From NCBI GenBank assembly GCA_910591455.2, contig OU342815.1, positions 21,861,019 to 21,925,018 on the forward strand: a stretch of 64,000 nt of DNA, read 5' to 3'. Both the position numbers and the translations under genes were made by a program. Positions within the stretch are counted from its first letter, which is position 1. Every line of letters begins with the position of its first letter. A model generated the notes under the pieces. It saw only the letters and a program-made list of their open reading frames with translations. It made no database searches and was not told where the DNA came from. Of the stretch, positions 34,737-48,645 are shown piece after piece. The stretch is from Pholis gunnellus. Its lineage: Eukaryota; Chordata; Actinopteri; Perciformes; Pholidae.

Positions 34737-36464
34737 TTACACCGAGGCTGACATCATCCAGAATCTCTGTGAGACATCTGCTAGCGATCGGTAGACCGAT
34801 GAACTAACGTTAGCTTGATCCTAACCTTTAACTGTCCACTCCTTAACAGTATGGTAACTACGGTTGGTGGTATCCATAATTGAGGTAAAAAAGCTAATGA
34901 CGTCCGCTTCCTTTCCGCTAGTTATATTCAAATTGAGTCGTTCAGGGCGCTGCTGTAAAAAACGCAAGGCGCATAGAGCGTAAAAGCATCACTGAGCAAC
35001 GCAAAAGCAGCGCGAATCTCTTCATTGTCTCTGAAAAGAACTACAAAAAGCCTCCCCATGCTGCTAAAAGATGCCAGGATATCAATGTTTGCTTGCTATC
35101 CACTCTCAAGTTAATTGCTTAACTTGCAGCAGACAATATAACCAAAAATGTTCCAAAAACCTTTGTGAGCGAGAAGATACCCTCCAGCTACATGAGAGTA
35201 GCACCTGCGTAACAACAGCTAGCTAGCAGCTAACATGCTCGCCAACACACTGAATAAACTGCACAATGACTTGGTCTTTGCCTCCGAGAGGAAAATAAAA
35301 AAACAGAAATACTGGGAAAGTAAAAGTGCCACCACAGAGGAATTTAACCAAAGTATTCTCTGGTTTTTAAATGCTCGGACTCTTCAACCGCTGCGAGGCA
35401 ACAAGCGGAAACAAACGGCTCTTGCGTGTCATCCCGAAGCAGCTTGTTGGCATAAAAAAAACACCCGGCGAATAAACTTCTAATGACCGTGAATGACTGA
35501 CCGTGTCTCTGGCCTTATTGACATGCTAGCGAGGATTTTAAAGTAATGAATTCAAATTAAGCCCGCTTCAGTCAACACACACACACACACACCCAGGACC
35601 GTCGGAGCCGGGGCAGGTCACACGTCTGGAAACTCTATTACACCGTCACTGAGCGGCACATGGAAGCCAACATCTGCTTTTTAATTTCTCATGTAAACAG
35701 AACATTGGTATGAAACTTAAAACAAAATTTAAAGACGGATTGTCAACGAATTGAGCAATGTCAAAGGTCAGGCTTTATTATAGGCCTATGTATCCATGAA
35801 TTTAAATACCACACATTCACAACATGATGTGAGAACAATAACTTGACAAAAGACAAAGCTTTTACTCTCACAATGTCAGTCGAACACGTTCAAAAGTTTC
35901 CCCATCAGCACCATTTCAATCTGTGATTATATAGATTGGACTAAATCCTCTTTGATGGGGAACGAGATCCCCTAAATCTTTCACACTGCTGTCAAAATGT
36001 GGTATTCTGTGAACGATTCCTGCTGGAGATCATTATAATCTTTGTCTACAGTCTGATTACTAACTGTGCATCATCAGCTCTCTGTGGCACACGCAGACTG
36101 GTTGGCCTGGACCTTTTAGAAGTGACTGTACGGACTCATAGCTGTTAACTTTTATTTTAATCTGAATTATCCACAGACTTCCTGATGCTCTTTTCGGAGT
36201 GTGAAGGCGGCTGTTTTTCCTCAGATAATAAAACATTTATAGAATTATAGCTCAAGATGTAAAACTGCAAAATAACACAGATATATGGGCTCCAAAAACT
36301 GCTGAATAAAATGCAACTTCACAAAGTTAATGTGCTGTAAAGAGAAATACTGGAGCACTTTCTGCAAGCGAGCCCACCGAAACGCACAGTGTCTCTGTGA
36401 TCACTGATTTACTGCCTTACAATATTTCAAAGAGGTAAAGCTACACAAAAACCACTCTGACCAA

Positions 36465-36501
<37 letters not shown>

Positions 36502-37441
36502 GTCCTCAGAAGTCTTTCAGAGGGCGTTCATGTTTTTTTCATTTCGTTGTGGGAATAAATGTTGCTCTAATGATTTGTCCCTGTGAAGTTTTGGCGTCTG
36601 TCCCGTGGGTTCCGTTCATGTAGCGCACTGGTTGCTAGACGGCTACATCTGATCGCCCCGACGACAACCTGGCAATTAACGGCGTCCAGGCAGGTAACCG
36701 GGACGTGGTGAGACGTTGGAATATGCGACTTTCATATGTCATAAACAAACACACACACACATTTCATTTCATATTCCCACACTACCACAGGAAAGTAAAA
36801 AAAACGTGTAAGCGTTGAACCATGAATGGACTCTGGTGTGTACATGTGTTTCTTTTGTCATAGCAAGGTCACAGTCAGGAAGTGATGGCACTGTGTGTGT
36901 GTGTGTGTGTGTGAACCATTTTATCTATGTCTATTCTTATGTCTATCTACAGGGGTAAGGTCAGAACACACACACACACACACATGTGGAGAGACGTAGC
37001 TGGTGCTCAACGTTCCCAGACGTGTAGATGTCAAAGGTTAACATGTGCTCCTGCTGGAACCATTAACACGGCTAGAAGCAGCACGCAGGAACCGAGTGAT
37101 GAGACATCCTCGCAGGAAGGACTGCTACCGTCGTTGAAACGCACCCACACAATGCAGGGGGGGGGTGACATAAGCAGTCAGACAGTTTTAAAGTTCTGTT
37201 CACGTCAGCCTGTCAGAGAGGAAGCTGTTCGCCAGACAGCGAAGGTGACACTGAGGATGCTCAGACAGCCAACAGACGTCAGGGTTTTTTTTTTTTTTTT
37301 AAACGTTATTAAGGAAGTATAAATCTCTATAAATACGATGTACATTTATCTAAGGAGAGAGGCTCATTTCCCAGCTTGGCACAGCTGAAGCCAAAATTCA
37401 AAAAAAGGTCACATGAGCCTAATGTATCTGGGTCTGAGAGC

Positions 37442-37445
<4 letters not shown>

Positions 37446-37486
<41 letters not shown>

Positions 37487-37617
37487 TGTGTGTGTGACGA
37501 TCGAATACACACAGTTTAACAGCTTTATGCAAAACCAAACTGCAGTGAGTGTGTGTGTGCCTATCTCTCTCACTCAAACACACACACACTCAAACACACA
37601 CACACACACACACACAC
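37446..37617. repeat. (TG)n and (CA)n in inverse orientation
   Basis: (TG)n at 37446-37496 and (CA)n at 37573-37617, ~75 bp apart, so complementary on one strand and able to pair. Confidence 0.9.
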
Positions 37618-38349
37618 GAGTGCCTAAATGTCTTTAGAAGGCAACAGGTGAGGCCGTCTGCACCCATACCAACAGCTGCCCCGACACCCGGCTGCCGGAC
37701 CTCGTGTGGTACCGCGGGGACATGGGGACAGGGGCCCGGGGCCCGTCATATCTAACGTTGCTTTGCTCACACGTTGAAAGAATTCAAAGCGACACAGTAC
37801 ATATTCTTGGATTTATGACTGTGGAAAGCTGAAGTTCCCCAAAAGCTTAGGCTGAGCAGTTATTAACAGTTTGCACCAAATCAATCAACGACGTCGTCGT
37901 CGCAGGTTTGATCTTAACAGACGCTTGTCACCCCGCTCGCGTCAGCATGTGTTAACCTGTCAGGATTGGGTTGCATCAGCTGTTTGCTTTCTGCTTTCGG
38001 ATTCAAACACAATCGCAGCAACAGATACAGTCAGTAATGTAAACATGGGCGGCACTGCAGCAGAACTTAAATGACATATTTAACAGAACAAGTGTTTGCT
38101 CTGTTGTTAATCTTTATCCGGATTTCTTAAAAATTCATCCTGCTATCGTAATCAAGACCCGCTAAAAGGTGTGTTGTATGATGTGATAACATGATTTATA
38201 TCCCTCACAACAACTGTGTTTACAGTGTTTCATTTACTTAGTGATGGAGCGCAATGGCGAGCCATTCGCATGGATTCATAGAACTGGAGTTACATCCAAG
38301 TAACTTTACCGGGTGTCGCGTGTCTCCCCCGGGGGTTGAGAGGACGCCT

Positions 38350-38351
<2 letters not shown>

Positions 38352-38384
<33 letters not shown>
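38352..38384. repeat. (TG)n microsatellite
   Basis: About 16 TG units. Confidence 0.95.
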
Positions 38385-38386
<2 letters not shown>

Positions 38387-39204
38387 CGTGTCCCATGTCC
38401 ATGCGTGTATGCTACGTGCTGATCTGGAGTCAATTTGCGGACATTATTTACGTCTACAAAACCAACATTAAACCCTGGGCAACACTTTAAAAGTAGCCCA
38501 ATGCTGCAGGAAAAACTTGGACCTGCTGCATTTTTCTTATTTATTGAAGAGAAGTAGCAACAAGTCATTCAATAACGTCAAGCAGAAGATCAGCAGCTGC
38601 TTGGTAGAAAAAGAAGAAGAAAAAAAAAAAACAGTATGCAAAGCATGTGTGATTTAGCCAGAAATTCTGGCATTTACTGGAGGGATTTTCTAGATAAACT
38701 GCCAATAACTCCCGCTTGTTATGTTCCAAACAGCTTCAACTTTTTATTCAAAGAGTTTGTACTTAATGTAAGTGTTTCCTACATACTTACATTTTTCATG
38801 CAGACCTGCTCATAAGACCGCCTGCTACCTCTTTCCTGATATCAGCAGCTGCTATATGGCTGATAGAGAGCAGAGCCGTTAGCTCTAATTCACCCCACCT
38901 TTTTAAAACGTACTGCCGTGGGTCTTTTTGCCAGCCTGTGCTACTGAACCATCAAACTACAGGCCAATAATGCAACTAGCGTTCATGAAAAGAACTGTCA
39001 TCGAGATGTCAACATCACACGGTCCGACAACGGCAACTGACCCCCAAACCAGAACGCACTCTTTCCAGCTTCAGTATTCAAATAATGTCAAGCGTCAAGC
39101 TGAACATGAATAATTCATTCCTGTCTCGTTATTTTAACGTATCACCTGCACATATTCTTTAACACTTCAGGGTGAATACATTTCCTATCTGAATCTCTCT
39201 CGTG

Positions 39205-40007
39205 TCACACACACACACACACACACACAGACACACACACTCTTTAATGTCCTCGGACGGCTCCAGTTTCCCCTGCAGAGGAAAACCACATCCATCACTC
39301 TTCCAACGCAAACCACACACTGCTCTCTCGCTCTCTGTCTCTCACAACCACACACACACACACAGAGAGAAAGAGAGAGCTTGTAATAGTTAAGTGCTTG
39401 CCAGGCATCACACTCGGGTCACACACACACACACACACACACACAGACAGACACACACAGCAGATGATGTATTCTCCATAGGGAAGCTTCTTCTCATAAA
39501 GGGACAGTTGCTGGAAAAAAAAGAGAAAAAACATACAATGCAATCATTGGAGAGACAACGGTGTGTCTGCGTCTCTCTCTCTCTGTATATACGTGTGTCT
39601 CTACACGGCCAGTTTAACTTACTCCTCATTTCTGGATAATAAACTGACTGTGGGACTCTTCCTGCTGTTTCCACAGTGATAACAATGAGCTTTTCCTCCT
39701 ATTAAAGACTCAAGGCTGCCACTCACACGCACACACACACACACACACAGACACTATTGGCTGAAGGCCAACTAAACAAAATATTCTCACATACGAAGGA
39801 ACTGACTAACTGAGAAAGACCTCGCGCTTGCATGCACACACGTATCCATATATAAATATATGTCGTCCATCGCCACCATCTGACTCATTCGGCAGGAACC
39901 AATCACATCAAAGCTTCGGTTCGGAGGGGTGACGACATCATTTTTGCGCTGCCTTCCAACCACACGGAGAGATGCCATCTGGAGGGCGCTGACTCAGCAC
40001 AACGCAC

Positions 40008-40059
<52 letters not shown>
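39205..40059. repeat. cluster of four (CA)n tracts
   Basis: (CA)n-rich tracts at about 39207-39240, 39420-39447, 39726-39750 and 40008-40059, the last ~52 bp and perfect. Confidence 0.92.
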
Positions 40060-40061
<2 letters not shown>

Positions 40062-41209
40062 TACAAGCAGAATCCGTTAGTCGTGGAGCTTGACATCAAA
40101 CAGTGCTGCTCTCAGTAGAAGCAGACTATGGGTACAAAAACCAGTGCAGATATTCTGAATCACTGGTTTGAATGGTCAGATAAAAATAATGAAAAACAGA
40201 TTTAGTTTTTTAAGTTCTTAGAACTTAAAAAAAGAAAAAGCTCCATCGGTCCAAAATATGCCTTTTGACTGAATTCTTGCTTCGTGACTAAAAATCAGTA
40301 CTTCAATAAAGACAATAAGCAGGAAAGATCAAGTCATGACATCACATATTTGAACAACGCATTGAATTTCACGGACGTGTTGAGTAAAATCAACACGTCC
40401 TGATGCAGCACATACAGGGTGTCAAGTGCCGCTGTGAGGTTCTGATGCCTTCTGTGTGTCTGTGGGAGCAACACACCAGTTGCTAAACGCTAACAAAACA
40501 GTTGCTTTTGATGCAGTGATCTGGTTTTACGAGCGGGTGCACCTGCTAACCCAGTTAGCTTAGAAGGTAGACACAATATCGTGATTTAGCTTTCACCCAA
40601 CAGCAGCGGAACAGACAAATAGAACAATTGGTCTTTTGGTTAAAGTGTTTTTTGTGGTTGCAGGTATATATGGTGAATATTTGCACGTAGATATTTTGAA
40701 ATGTAATTTGATGGAAGTCGCATCTTCTAGCCAAATAAAGAAAAGATTAAATTCAAAGTTCCATGCCAGATATGTTCACCAAAATAAAATGGAAGTGGGC
40801 AGAAAGAGGGAAACCAAAGAAAATGTCGACGTCTTGCTTTCCTCATAAAACACAACCCGCTGGACTGTGTGGCCTTCTAGCCGCTGCAGAAGAGAACTCC
40901 CCGTTCATTGCATACCATCCTGAAAATATCCATCACACACACACACACAGACACGCTTGTTTTATCCTGCTGAGACACTTCCACACACATGAACATGATT
41001 AACCAGAGAGGTCGGAGGTCGAGAGGAAGCCAGAGGTGCCTTCCTCGAGGAAAGGCCGAGCTCGAGACGGAGGGGAACCAAATGTTAAAACACGGAACAC
41101 GTGTTTCAGCTATCAGATGAAACTCTCTCTCTCGCTCTCTGGATCAGCTTTCAGTCTCCAGACAGCAGCTGTCTGTAAAGAGGAAAAACTTTGAGTGGTC
41201 AGACATGGA

Positions 41210-41211
<2 letters not shown>

Positions 41212-41248
<37 letters not shown>
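41212..41248. repeat. (TG)n microsatellite
   Basis: About 18 TG units. Confidence 0.95.
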
Positions 41249-41250
<2 letters not shown>

Positions 41251-41349
41251 GAGCCTGGTGACAGTTAGGTACTTGGAGGCGCCACATTCACTGTAACAAC
41301 AAACACACTTGTGATCTGTGCCTCATATCACACACACTTGTTACATTAT

Positions 41350-42290
41350 TAGCAGTGGCGGAAAATAATGAAATACATTTGTACTGTGTTCAGGTACTTT
41401 ACTCGAGTATTTCCATGTCATGCTACTTTAGACATTATATACATTACCTTTCAGAGGGAAATATTGTACGTTTTACTCGACTACATTTATTTGACAGCTA
41501 GAGTTACAAGTTACTTTTCAGATTACAATGTTTTTAAACATATACAAAGATTAAACCAGGGTTTTCCATCTTTTGGGGCTTTTTCTGACCCTTTCCAAAA
41601 AAGCAGTGTGTAATTAGGGCCCCTCATCATGATTCAAATGTCTTTGACTGGAGAAAAAGTCCAAAATGTAGCTACGAATTTGGATCACCGGACTGTTTTT
41701 TAAATATTGTGAGCCTTTGGAAGGGGCCACTATGGGTACCAATGAATTAAAGTAGGCAACTTTACTATACATTATACTAGTTCAAAACTCAAGCAGCTGA
41801 ACAACAGTAAAATGATGCATCAGAATTAATAAAATATATAAATAAGAATTAAGAATTAAGAAATATGAAAAGTGCGAGAGATAATGAGAACAAGCAGAGT
41901 CGAGTGAGTCAGAAGTGACTGCAGACAACGTGTCTGACTCAGTCCGCAAGAACCCTGAAGCCCCGCCCCCCCCGCTGCTACAAAGAGCGCCGTTCCTTTG
42001 TTTCTACAAAGTTTATCAATATCGTACGTGTCTTGTGTCCAAATTGCACCAAATCCGACATGGCACTCCCTTGGGTCCCTAATGATACACCCGCCAAGTG
42101 TGGAGTAGTTCGGATGAGCGGTTCCAAAGATATGTTTAGGACATAGATGACATACCACTGCTTTATAGCTAGATGTCATAAAGAATCATATATCACTGAT
42201 GTGCGTCAAGTACTTTTACTTTTGATACTTTAAATACATTTAGCTGATAATACTGTTGTACTTTTACTTCATGTAATAATCAGAATATAT
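41350..42290 (+). mobile_element. teleost non-autonomous DNA element (family F), interrupted
   Basis: Left end has agcagtggcggaaaataatg, then tttactcgagtatttcc, tcagagggaaatattgtacg and acatttatttgacagcta. The middle has aaagattaaaccagg and gcagtgtgtaatta. The right part has agtacttttacttttgatac. These are landmarks of a widespread fish repeat that I recall as hAT-like. The right part is displaced by ~320 bp of unrelated sequence (about 41860-42180). Confidence 0.7.
41860..42180 (+). mobile_element. repeat nested inside family F element
   Basis: Interrupts family F. Its right part contains gggtccctaatgatacaccc and gccaagtgtggagtagttcg, words familiar from another dispersed fish repeat. The rest has no coding frame. 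Confidence 0.5.
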
Positions 42291-42789
42291 GCATATAGGA
42301 TTATATACAATCCTAACTTGTTATGAGTACAATAGGTGGCTGATGAAGCTCTTCTGGTTGAATCATCAGTGGAACATTGAATCTGACTCCGAGCTATAGG
42401 AAGAGGTCAACTACAAGTCCCAGAGAGCATTGCGGTATTGGAAAACCATCAAACACAAAGAGCTTCAAAGAGCTGTGTCTATGCTGCTAATCCTGCCTTC
42501 GTGCCGTATTGGCGTCACCGTAATCACCAATCTCCAACTTAAATCCGTGTCATGATTACATCTACGACACCAGATACACACAAATGCCTCAACCGGAAAT
42601 TAACAGACTTGATGAATGGTATTTTTAACCCTCACATGACCAAGTCTGCAATCATACTGCTGTTTACTACTTGATCTTAATCCTAATGGATAAATTCAGC
42701 GTCTGATCTTTTACATTTTGGTTGAATCGATTCAGTAACTACCGTTATGTGTTTTGATCCTGATTTTGCTCAAACTTTGATTTCACAGA

Positions 42790-42790
<1 letters not shown>

Positions 42791-42850
<60 letters not shown>
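42791..42850. repeat. (TG)n microsatellite
   Basis: About 30 TG units. Confidence 0.97.
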
Positions 42851-42853
<3 letters not shown>

Positions 42854-43219
42854 TGTTTTTAGGCTCATGGATAATTAGAGGCACTCATCACACCGGACTC
42901 ACTGATCTCCAAACGCTACCTGCCAGCAGGCAGAATGAACACAAGCTGCCCCCTTTCTGTCCACATCTCGTCTCTGTGATGAAGTGTTTTTTTATTCTCT
43001 AATGACTTTTGGATGAGCATCACAGGGAGAGAGGAAACAGTGAGACTCAATTATCAGATGGTGGATGTAAGGCACAGATGATCAGATGATAATTGAACCC
43101 TGAACTGAGGAATATTAAGGATTAATGTTTCCACTCGTGTTCTCTTTGTTCTATTAATACTCCTCAGTAAGCCAGGTTCTGTTCGCTCAATTACAGCCTG
43201 ACACAAATGTTCCTGTACC

Positions 43220-43228
43220 AGTGTGTGT

Positions 43229-43262
<34 letters not shown>
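43220..43262. repeat. (TG)n microsatellite
   Basis: About 21 TG units with one TC interruption. Confidence 0.95.
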
Positions 43263-43266
<4 letters not shown>

Positions 43267-43617
43267 CCTCCTTCAAGGATGAATGGAATTTAATTGGTGC
43301 TGGGTTCAAAGAAGGAAAAGATGCCAGAAGAAGACAGCAACACGACCGAACAGACGAGGAAGGACAGAAACGTAGAAATGAATCAAAAATAAACGACCGC
43401 AAAAAGAAACCACTTTGAGAAAAAGACAAAGAAAGACAGAAAGGAATAAATGGTGTTATGGATCAGTCCCAGCTGCTTCATTCATTCTGTCTGAATGGAA
43501 ACTATGAACAGAACTTTGAAAATGAAGAAAATTCAGGATTCACATTCACACACAACTGCAGTGCGACTCTCCTGCAAAGAGCCACTTGTGGTTGTACTGG
43601 AGTGTTTTCCAATCTAT

Positions 43618-43619
<2 letters not shown>

Positions 43620-43673
<54 letters not shown>
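43620..43673. repeat. (CA)n microsatellite
   Basis: About 27 CA units. Confidence 0.97.
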
Positions 43674-43675
<2 letters not shown>

Positions 43676-44888
43676 AACTCACTGACTCAGGCCAAACCAC
43701 AGCATACTAAATCTTCATCTGCCTCAGAGTTTTAGGCTGGAGTTAAACTGAGGACGAGCAAACAGTAAGGCAGGAAACTAGCTAGTGAAGAAGCCTCACG
43801 ACAAAACACACGCTTGATAAACTAGAACGAATCGCTTCGGGGCTGCAAGTCACCCGTGTCATCATTTCATCATTTTACCCTTTCAGACGTTTGTGTGAAA
43901 TTGACATAATTAGCATAAGAATTCTTGAGTTATGTTGACATGTTTTCGTGACATCAGTGACCGACAAACAGCGATCTGTCAGGAGGCCGCAGTTCAATGA
44001 TGTTTTTGTCACGTAACTTACGCACTTCAGTACTTCCAACAACGATGTCTTCCTAAGTAGTGTTGTTGCCTAAACCTAACTGAGTTTCCTGTGAAGACGG
44101 TAGTTTATTTGAAAAGACAGCATTATTCATGTACACGTGTTTTGTAGGAAAATGCACGAAAGATGAGGAGGAACTTTTCTCTATGAGGATAAGTTGAAAC
44201 ATCTACAGCTGTTGCCAGCGTGGATCCATAAAAACTGTGAGTCAACAAACTGGTAAGCTGAGTAAACCAGTCAGTGACCAGTCAACCCGTAAATCCGTCG
44301 GTTCATCAGTTTAGACCGTTGGTCATTTGGAGCTTTTGGGTCTTTTTTCGGTGGGATTTCTGAGTCAGTGACTCGTCAGAACCAAATGAGTCAGACAGCG
44401 ACATTAAACCATTTACAGCCAAAAGATGAAAAAATAACCCCAACAACATTGTACAAAACTCAATTCTCAATGATTTTGAAGTCTTTTTAGTTTGGAAACA
44501 TGAAATCTGGTGGCCAAAGAAAAGCTCCAATGATTTTAATACCTTTTGAAAAACAATTTCAAGGGAACAAAAGCGTCTTTCTGAGCAGCTCAGGAACTGA
44601 TGTCTCGCTCAATAAAACCAGCACAACTGATGAGCTCCGAACAGACGCACCAGGATTCTCTCTCAGGGGTCGGCCCCCGAAACAAAAGCTATCCCACGCT
44701 ATTATTTTAAAAACAATATTTCACCACTCGTTAGTCTTCACCAGCCAAAGCTACAGTGCTGCTGTTGTGTTAGTTAACCTGCAAACTACACAGAAGTAGA
44801 CAGAAATCTCCTCAAACTTCTATCTATTATCATTTCACTGAGAATACATGCTTTTTCCTTGACCTCATTTGATCTCTCCCTTTCCCCC

Positions 44889-44889
<1 letters not shown>

Positions 44890-44935
<46 letters not shown>

Positions 44936-44938
44936 ACA
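44890..44938. repeat. (CA)n microsatellite
   Basis: About 24 CA units with one TA interruption. Confidence 0.95.
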
Positions 44939-45534
44939 GTAAAACACAGTAGTTTCCTTGCAGCCAATAAAGAGTTTTACTGCTGTGTAGTACAGAATAA
45001 CAGGGTAATTACTGACTGCAGTGAACTAATGAGGAGCGCTGATGTTTAGACATGGAGAGGCCAGTAAATCAGAACCAAACTGAACTAAAATGACTAACTA
45101 TCCCACATAGATTCACCACTTAAAACCTAAATCTAATTAAACCTACAATCAAAAACCAGAACCAGAGAAAAAGCAGCAAAGCCTCACATCTGTGAAGCTG
45201 AAACCAGCGAATGATTGAAGGGATAATTTGCCATTTTCTTTCCATCAACCAATCAATTGACTGAAAATTGCTTCGGCAGTAAAAAAACGTAGAGAAACAC
45301 AAAATGAGTCGGTGTGATGTTGTTCTGCCTTAAAGAGAGCGCGAGACAAAGGAATCAATAACATGGTGTACGGGTCAGATTCTGATCTGCTCACAGACAT
45401 ACAGCTCAGCCAGCTGCTGGAGAGCCATCCCTCTCTGCTTCACACACACACACACACACACACTCTTAACCGAAGGGTGGTGAGTAATTACTCAGGGTCA
45501 AGCATTCTGGTTATCTCCAAGGAAGCCCTATATC

Positions 45535-45568
<34 letters not shown>

Positions 45569-46257
45569 CTTGACAGCCCCACTCAGGCTGCGACTGAAAT
45601 CAATCCTGATTGGACGGTTGGCTAGAGACTCCAGGTGAATCACGCAGCTTCTTGCATCTTCTTCCTTGAGGGTATTTCTACTAACACGTGGCCCACCTGG
45701 GAGTCCTGCAATGGGTCCAGTTCAGTCGGGGGAGAGACTCCCCACAAGTGAAAAAGACTACATGAGGTACAACGTGCTAAAGACACTTTGACATTAACGG
45801 CGTGTATTGGATCGGTTTATAGAGATACTCTAAGACCTTGTAAAACCAAACTTTCTGTGGTGGAGGAGTTAGGCTTGTTAATTTAAATAACCTTCAGCTC
45901 AGATGATCACTGGCTAACAGGAGAGCATGTGAAGAAATCCAAGTGAATTAATAGGATAAGAAGTAAGCGGGAATGAGGATGATGAATGTTACGATTTACA
46001 CCAAGCGTCCACACTACTCCGGTGTTTTGGAACCCCTCAAACAACAGACTTTATTTGTATAGCGTGTCCAGCAGTGTGATAAAGTACGTGAGCGGTGATG
46101 TGGTCTTTGCAGGCTTGTTAGTACGGATGGAGATTATTTCTGTAACGGTGCTTAAACACAGAGATCGTTGTATTAGTGTGGATGTAGCCTCAAACGTCTG
46201 CTAAAAGATACATTTTTTGCAAAAAAGTAGCGCTCATGACACGATAAGGTTTTAGCT

Positions 46258-46480
46258 GTTTAGTGCGGTTGAATCGGACTCTGGTTCGTTTTCCGTCTTG
46301 GTATAATTATTTGGGCTGATCTGAACACAGCGGACCAGAACGACTGCACCTCGACCCTTTAGAGGAAGGTTTCCCAGAGAACGTTTCCCATAGCCAGGTG
46401 CGCTTTGTATTCTGGGATGTGGATGAGCAAAATTAGCAGCTATAGCCGCAGAATGAATAATGGTCTGACCTGGACCGGCA
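46258..46480. repeat. possible degraded DNA-element fragment
   Basis: Contains gttgaatcggactctggttc, gggctgatctgaacacagcg and gaccagaacgactgcac, resembling a high-copy fish element built on ggactctggt/cggaccagaac motifs. No second copy in the window. Confidence 0.3.
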
Positions 46481-47620
46481 ACAAAGTGTTGTCCTTTCTT
46501 CAGGTTTAAACAGATAGTGGGACCTTTTTCTTTGTCTCTGCTGCTCTAAACCAATCCGTTGAGGGAACGTTCTTGTGGCTTTGAATGCTGCATTTTGGCT
46601 CGCTTGAATAAACCGAGAAGAAGAAAGCAAACCAATAGTAAAACGGAACAAGTTTACCAACTAATAAACTGATTCAAAGCAAAACAAATGAACTAAAAAC
46701 GCCATCAAACCCACAACCCGACCAGTACCCATTCACTTATGTCCTCCGTTTACCTGGCTTTGTTTGTGAATGAACCCGGTTACAGGACTCTGGTGCACCT
46801 GCAGTGTTCACATTTAAACAGATGCAGCAGCTACAAACACACGGTCATATATTTGGTGTTAATGACGGACTGCTGGAGTGCAGCAAGCCAGTCCAACACA
46901 AATATGAAACAAGCGGTGACTCAGCTGCAGCCCAGTATGTGTCCACACTGCTTCAGGGGGTTTGGAGATTCGCCCACAACAACAAAAACGATCTGGTTTC
47001 TACATAGACCGCAGATTAAGATGCTGTAGGTTTCTGGGCTTGGCTGCATTTCTCCCTCTCGTCTTTTTTTTTTTACTTACTACCGTCAGAAAATGCTGAT
47101 TTGGGGAAAAGAGGATGGAGCCAGACAGGATCGTTTTGTTGCACCTGTTAGGACGGGACAGCCTCCACTTTTATGAATCCTCTGGTTTTATGGCGTTTAG
47201 TGAACTCAGCAGATCTGTAACAGAGCTCTGCTCAAAGTCAGTCGGATCAGCCAAAGGGAATAAAAACAACCCCGCAGGACGGAGCCAGGCTCTCCAGATT
47301 GATTTTAAAATGTCCACCAAGGCGCACACTGATTCATGTGGGGAGAGAGCGACTTCTAGATTTCAACCTTTGATTTCAACGTAGTTTGTCAGCGTGTTGT
47401 CTTTTTTTTTTTTTTCATATTTCTTATCTGATTATCATTGTGCAGATTGCAAAGCCCTCTGAGATAATTTTATGATAAACTTAATTTGATATACAAGTCT
47501 TGAAAGTACATTTTGAATCACAGCAAAAATTAAATTCTTTATTCCCATTTTGCTTAACAGTCTGATTATCTGCGGCTTTTAACAGCTCTGTCAATCAGGA
47601 TAAGAGCTTCCTGTCTCTGT

Positions 47621-47622
<2 letters not shown>

Positions 47623-47666
<44 letters not shown>

Positions 47667-47739
47667 AAGACAAAGGCAAACACCTGCCCGCAGCAGTTAA
47701 TAACATCAAGATCTATTAGCGAGCACCACTAATCAGACG

Positions 47740-47799
<60 letters not shown>
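47623..47799. repeat. two (CA)n tracts
   Basis: (CA)n at 47623-47662 and 47742-47799 in intron 1. Confidence 0.95.
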
Positions 47800-47800
<1 letters not shown>

Positions 47801-48276
47801 CTATAAAATGTCTTCGTGATCGATTATAGTCAAAACGGATGCTCATTACACTAACGCACACGCACCATATGGCTGCAGCTGTCCAAAGAGAAAGCTTTTA
47901 GGGAGGGAGGAGACAAAGGGAGGAGGAGGAGGAGAGGAAATCCTTTTCTTTGTATTTATCTATTTAACACTCTTTCTCTCTTTCTCTCTCTCTCGTTTGT
48001 CCCCTGGTGGGTAATAAGGGCTAATCCACTTAAGCTGCCTCTCTCTCTCTTTCTCCCTCTCTCTCTCTGTTCCTGTCTGTCACCCCAACATCCCATATAT
48101 ATATACACACACACACTTCATTCTTCGCACCCATCTGCCGCTGTTCTTGACACTGGGTGGGAGACAAAGGGAGAGAGAGATGAAGGGAGGGAATCTCTCT
48201 CTCTCTCTCTCTCTCCTCAGCAGCAGCATCTTATTGTTCCTGATGACAGCGGGGGAGAGACTCTATCTCTCTCCAT

Positions 48277-48277
<1 letters not shown>

Positions 48278-48354
<77 letters not shown>
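48278..48354. repeat. (CA)n microsatellite flanked by (CT)n
   Basis: About 38 CA units, within a pyrimidine-rich kilobase (47940-48370) with several (CT)n runs. Confidence 0.97.
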
Positions 48355-48358
<4 letters not shown>

Positions 48359-48645
48359 CTCTCTTCAATAATAGATGTGAAGCTCCTCCCTCCACGTTTC
48401 CTCACCATGACTCAGGACTGAGGCCTCATTTAAAGGAACAGGACACCCCCACTTCTTGGCCGTGATTCTTACTGTAAAAGTTTAATCAATTTAAACTGCT
48501 GGCATACTGTATGACATTTCAGTAAGGCTCCATTCTTATTACAAAAGACCAAAAAGCTGCGACTTTGCAAATATAAAGTAGATAAACGCTTTTATCAAAA
48601 GCAACTTTTTGGGGGTACAACCCCCTGAAATATAGAACAATACTA

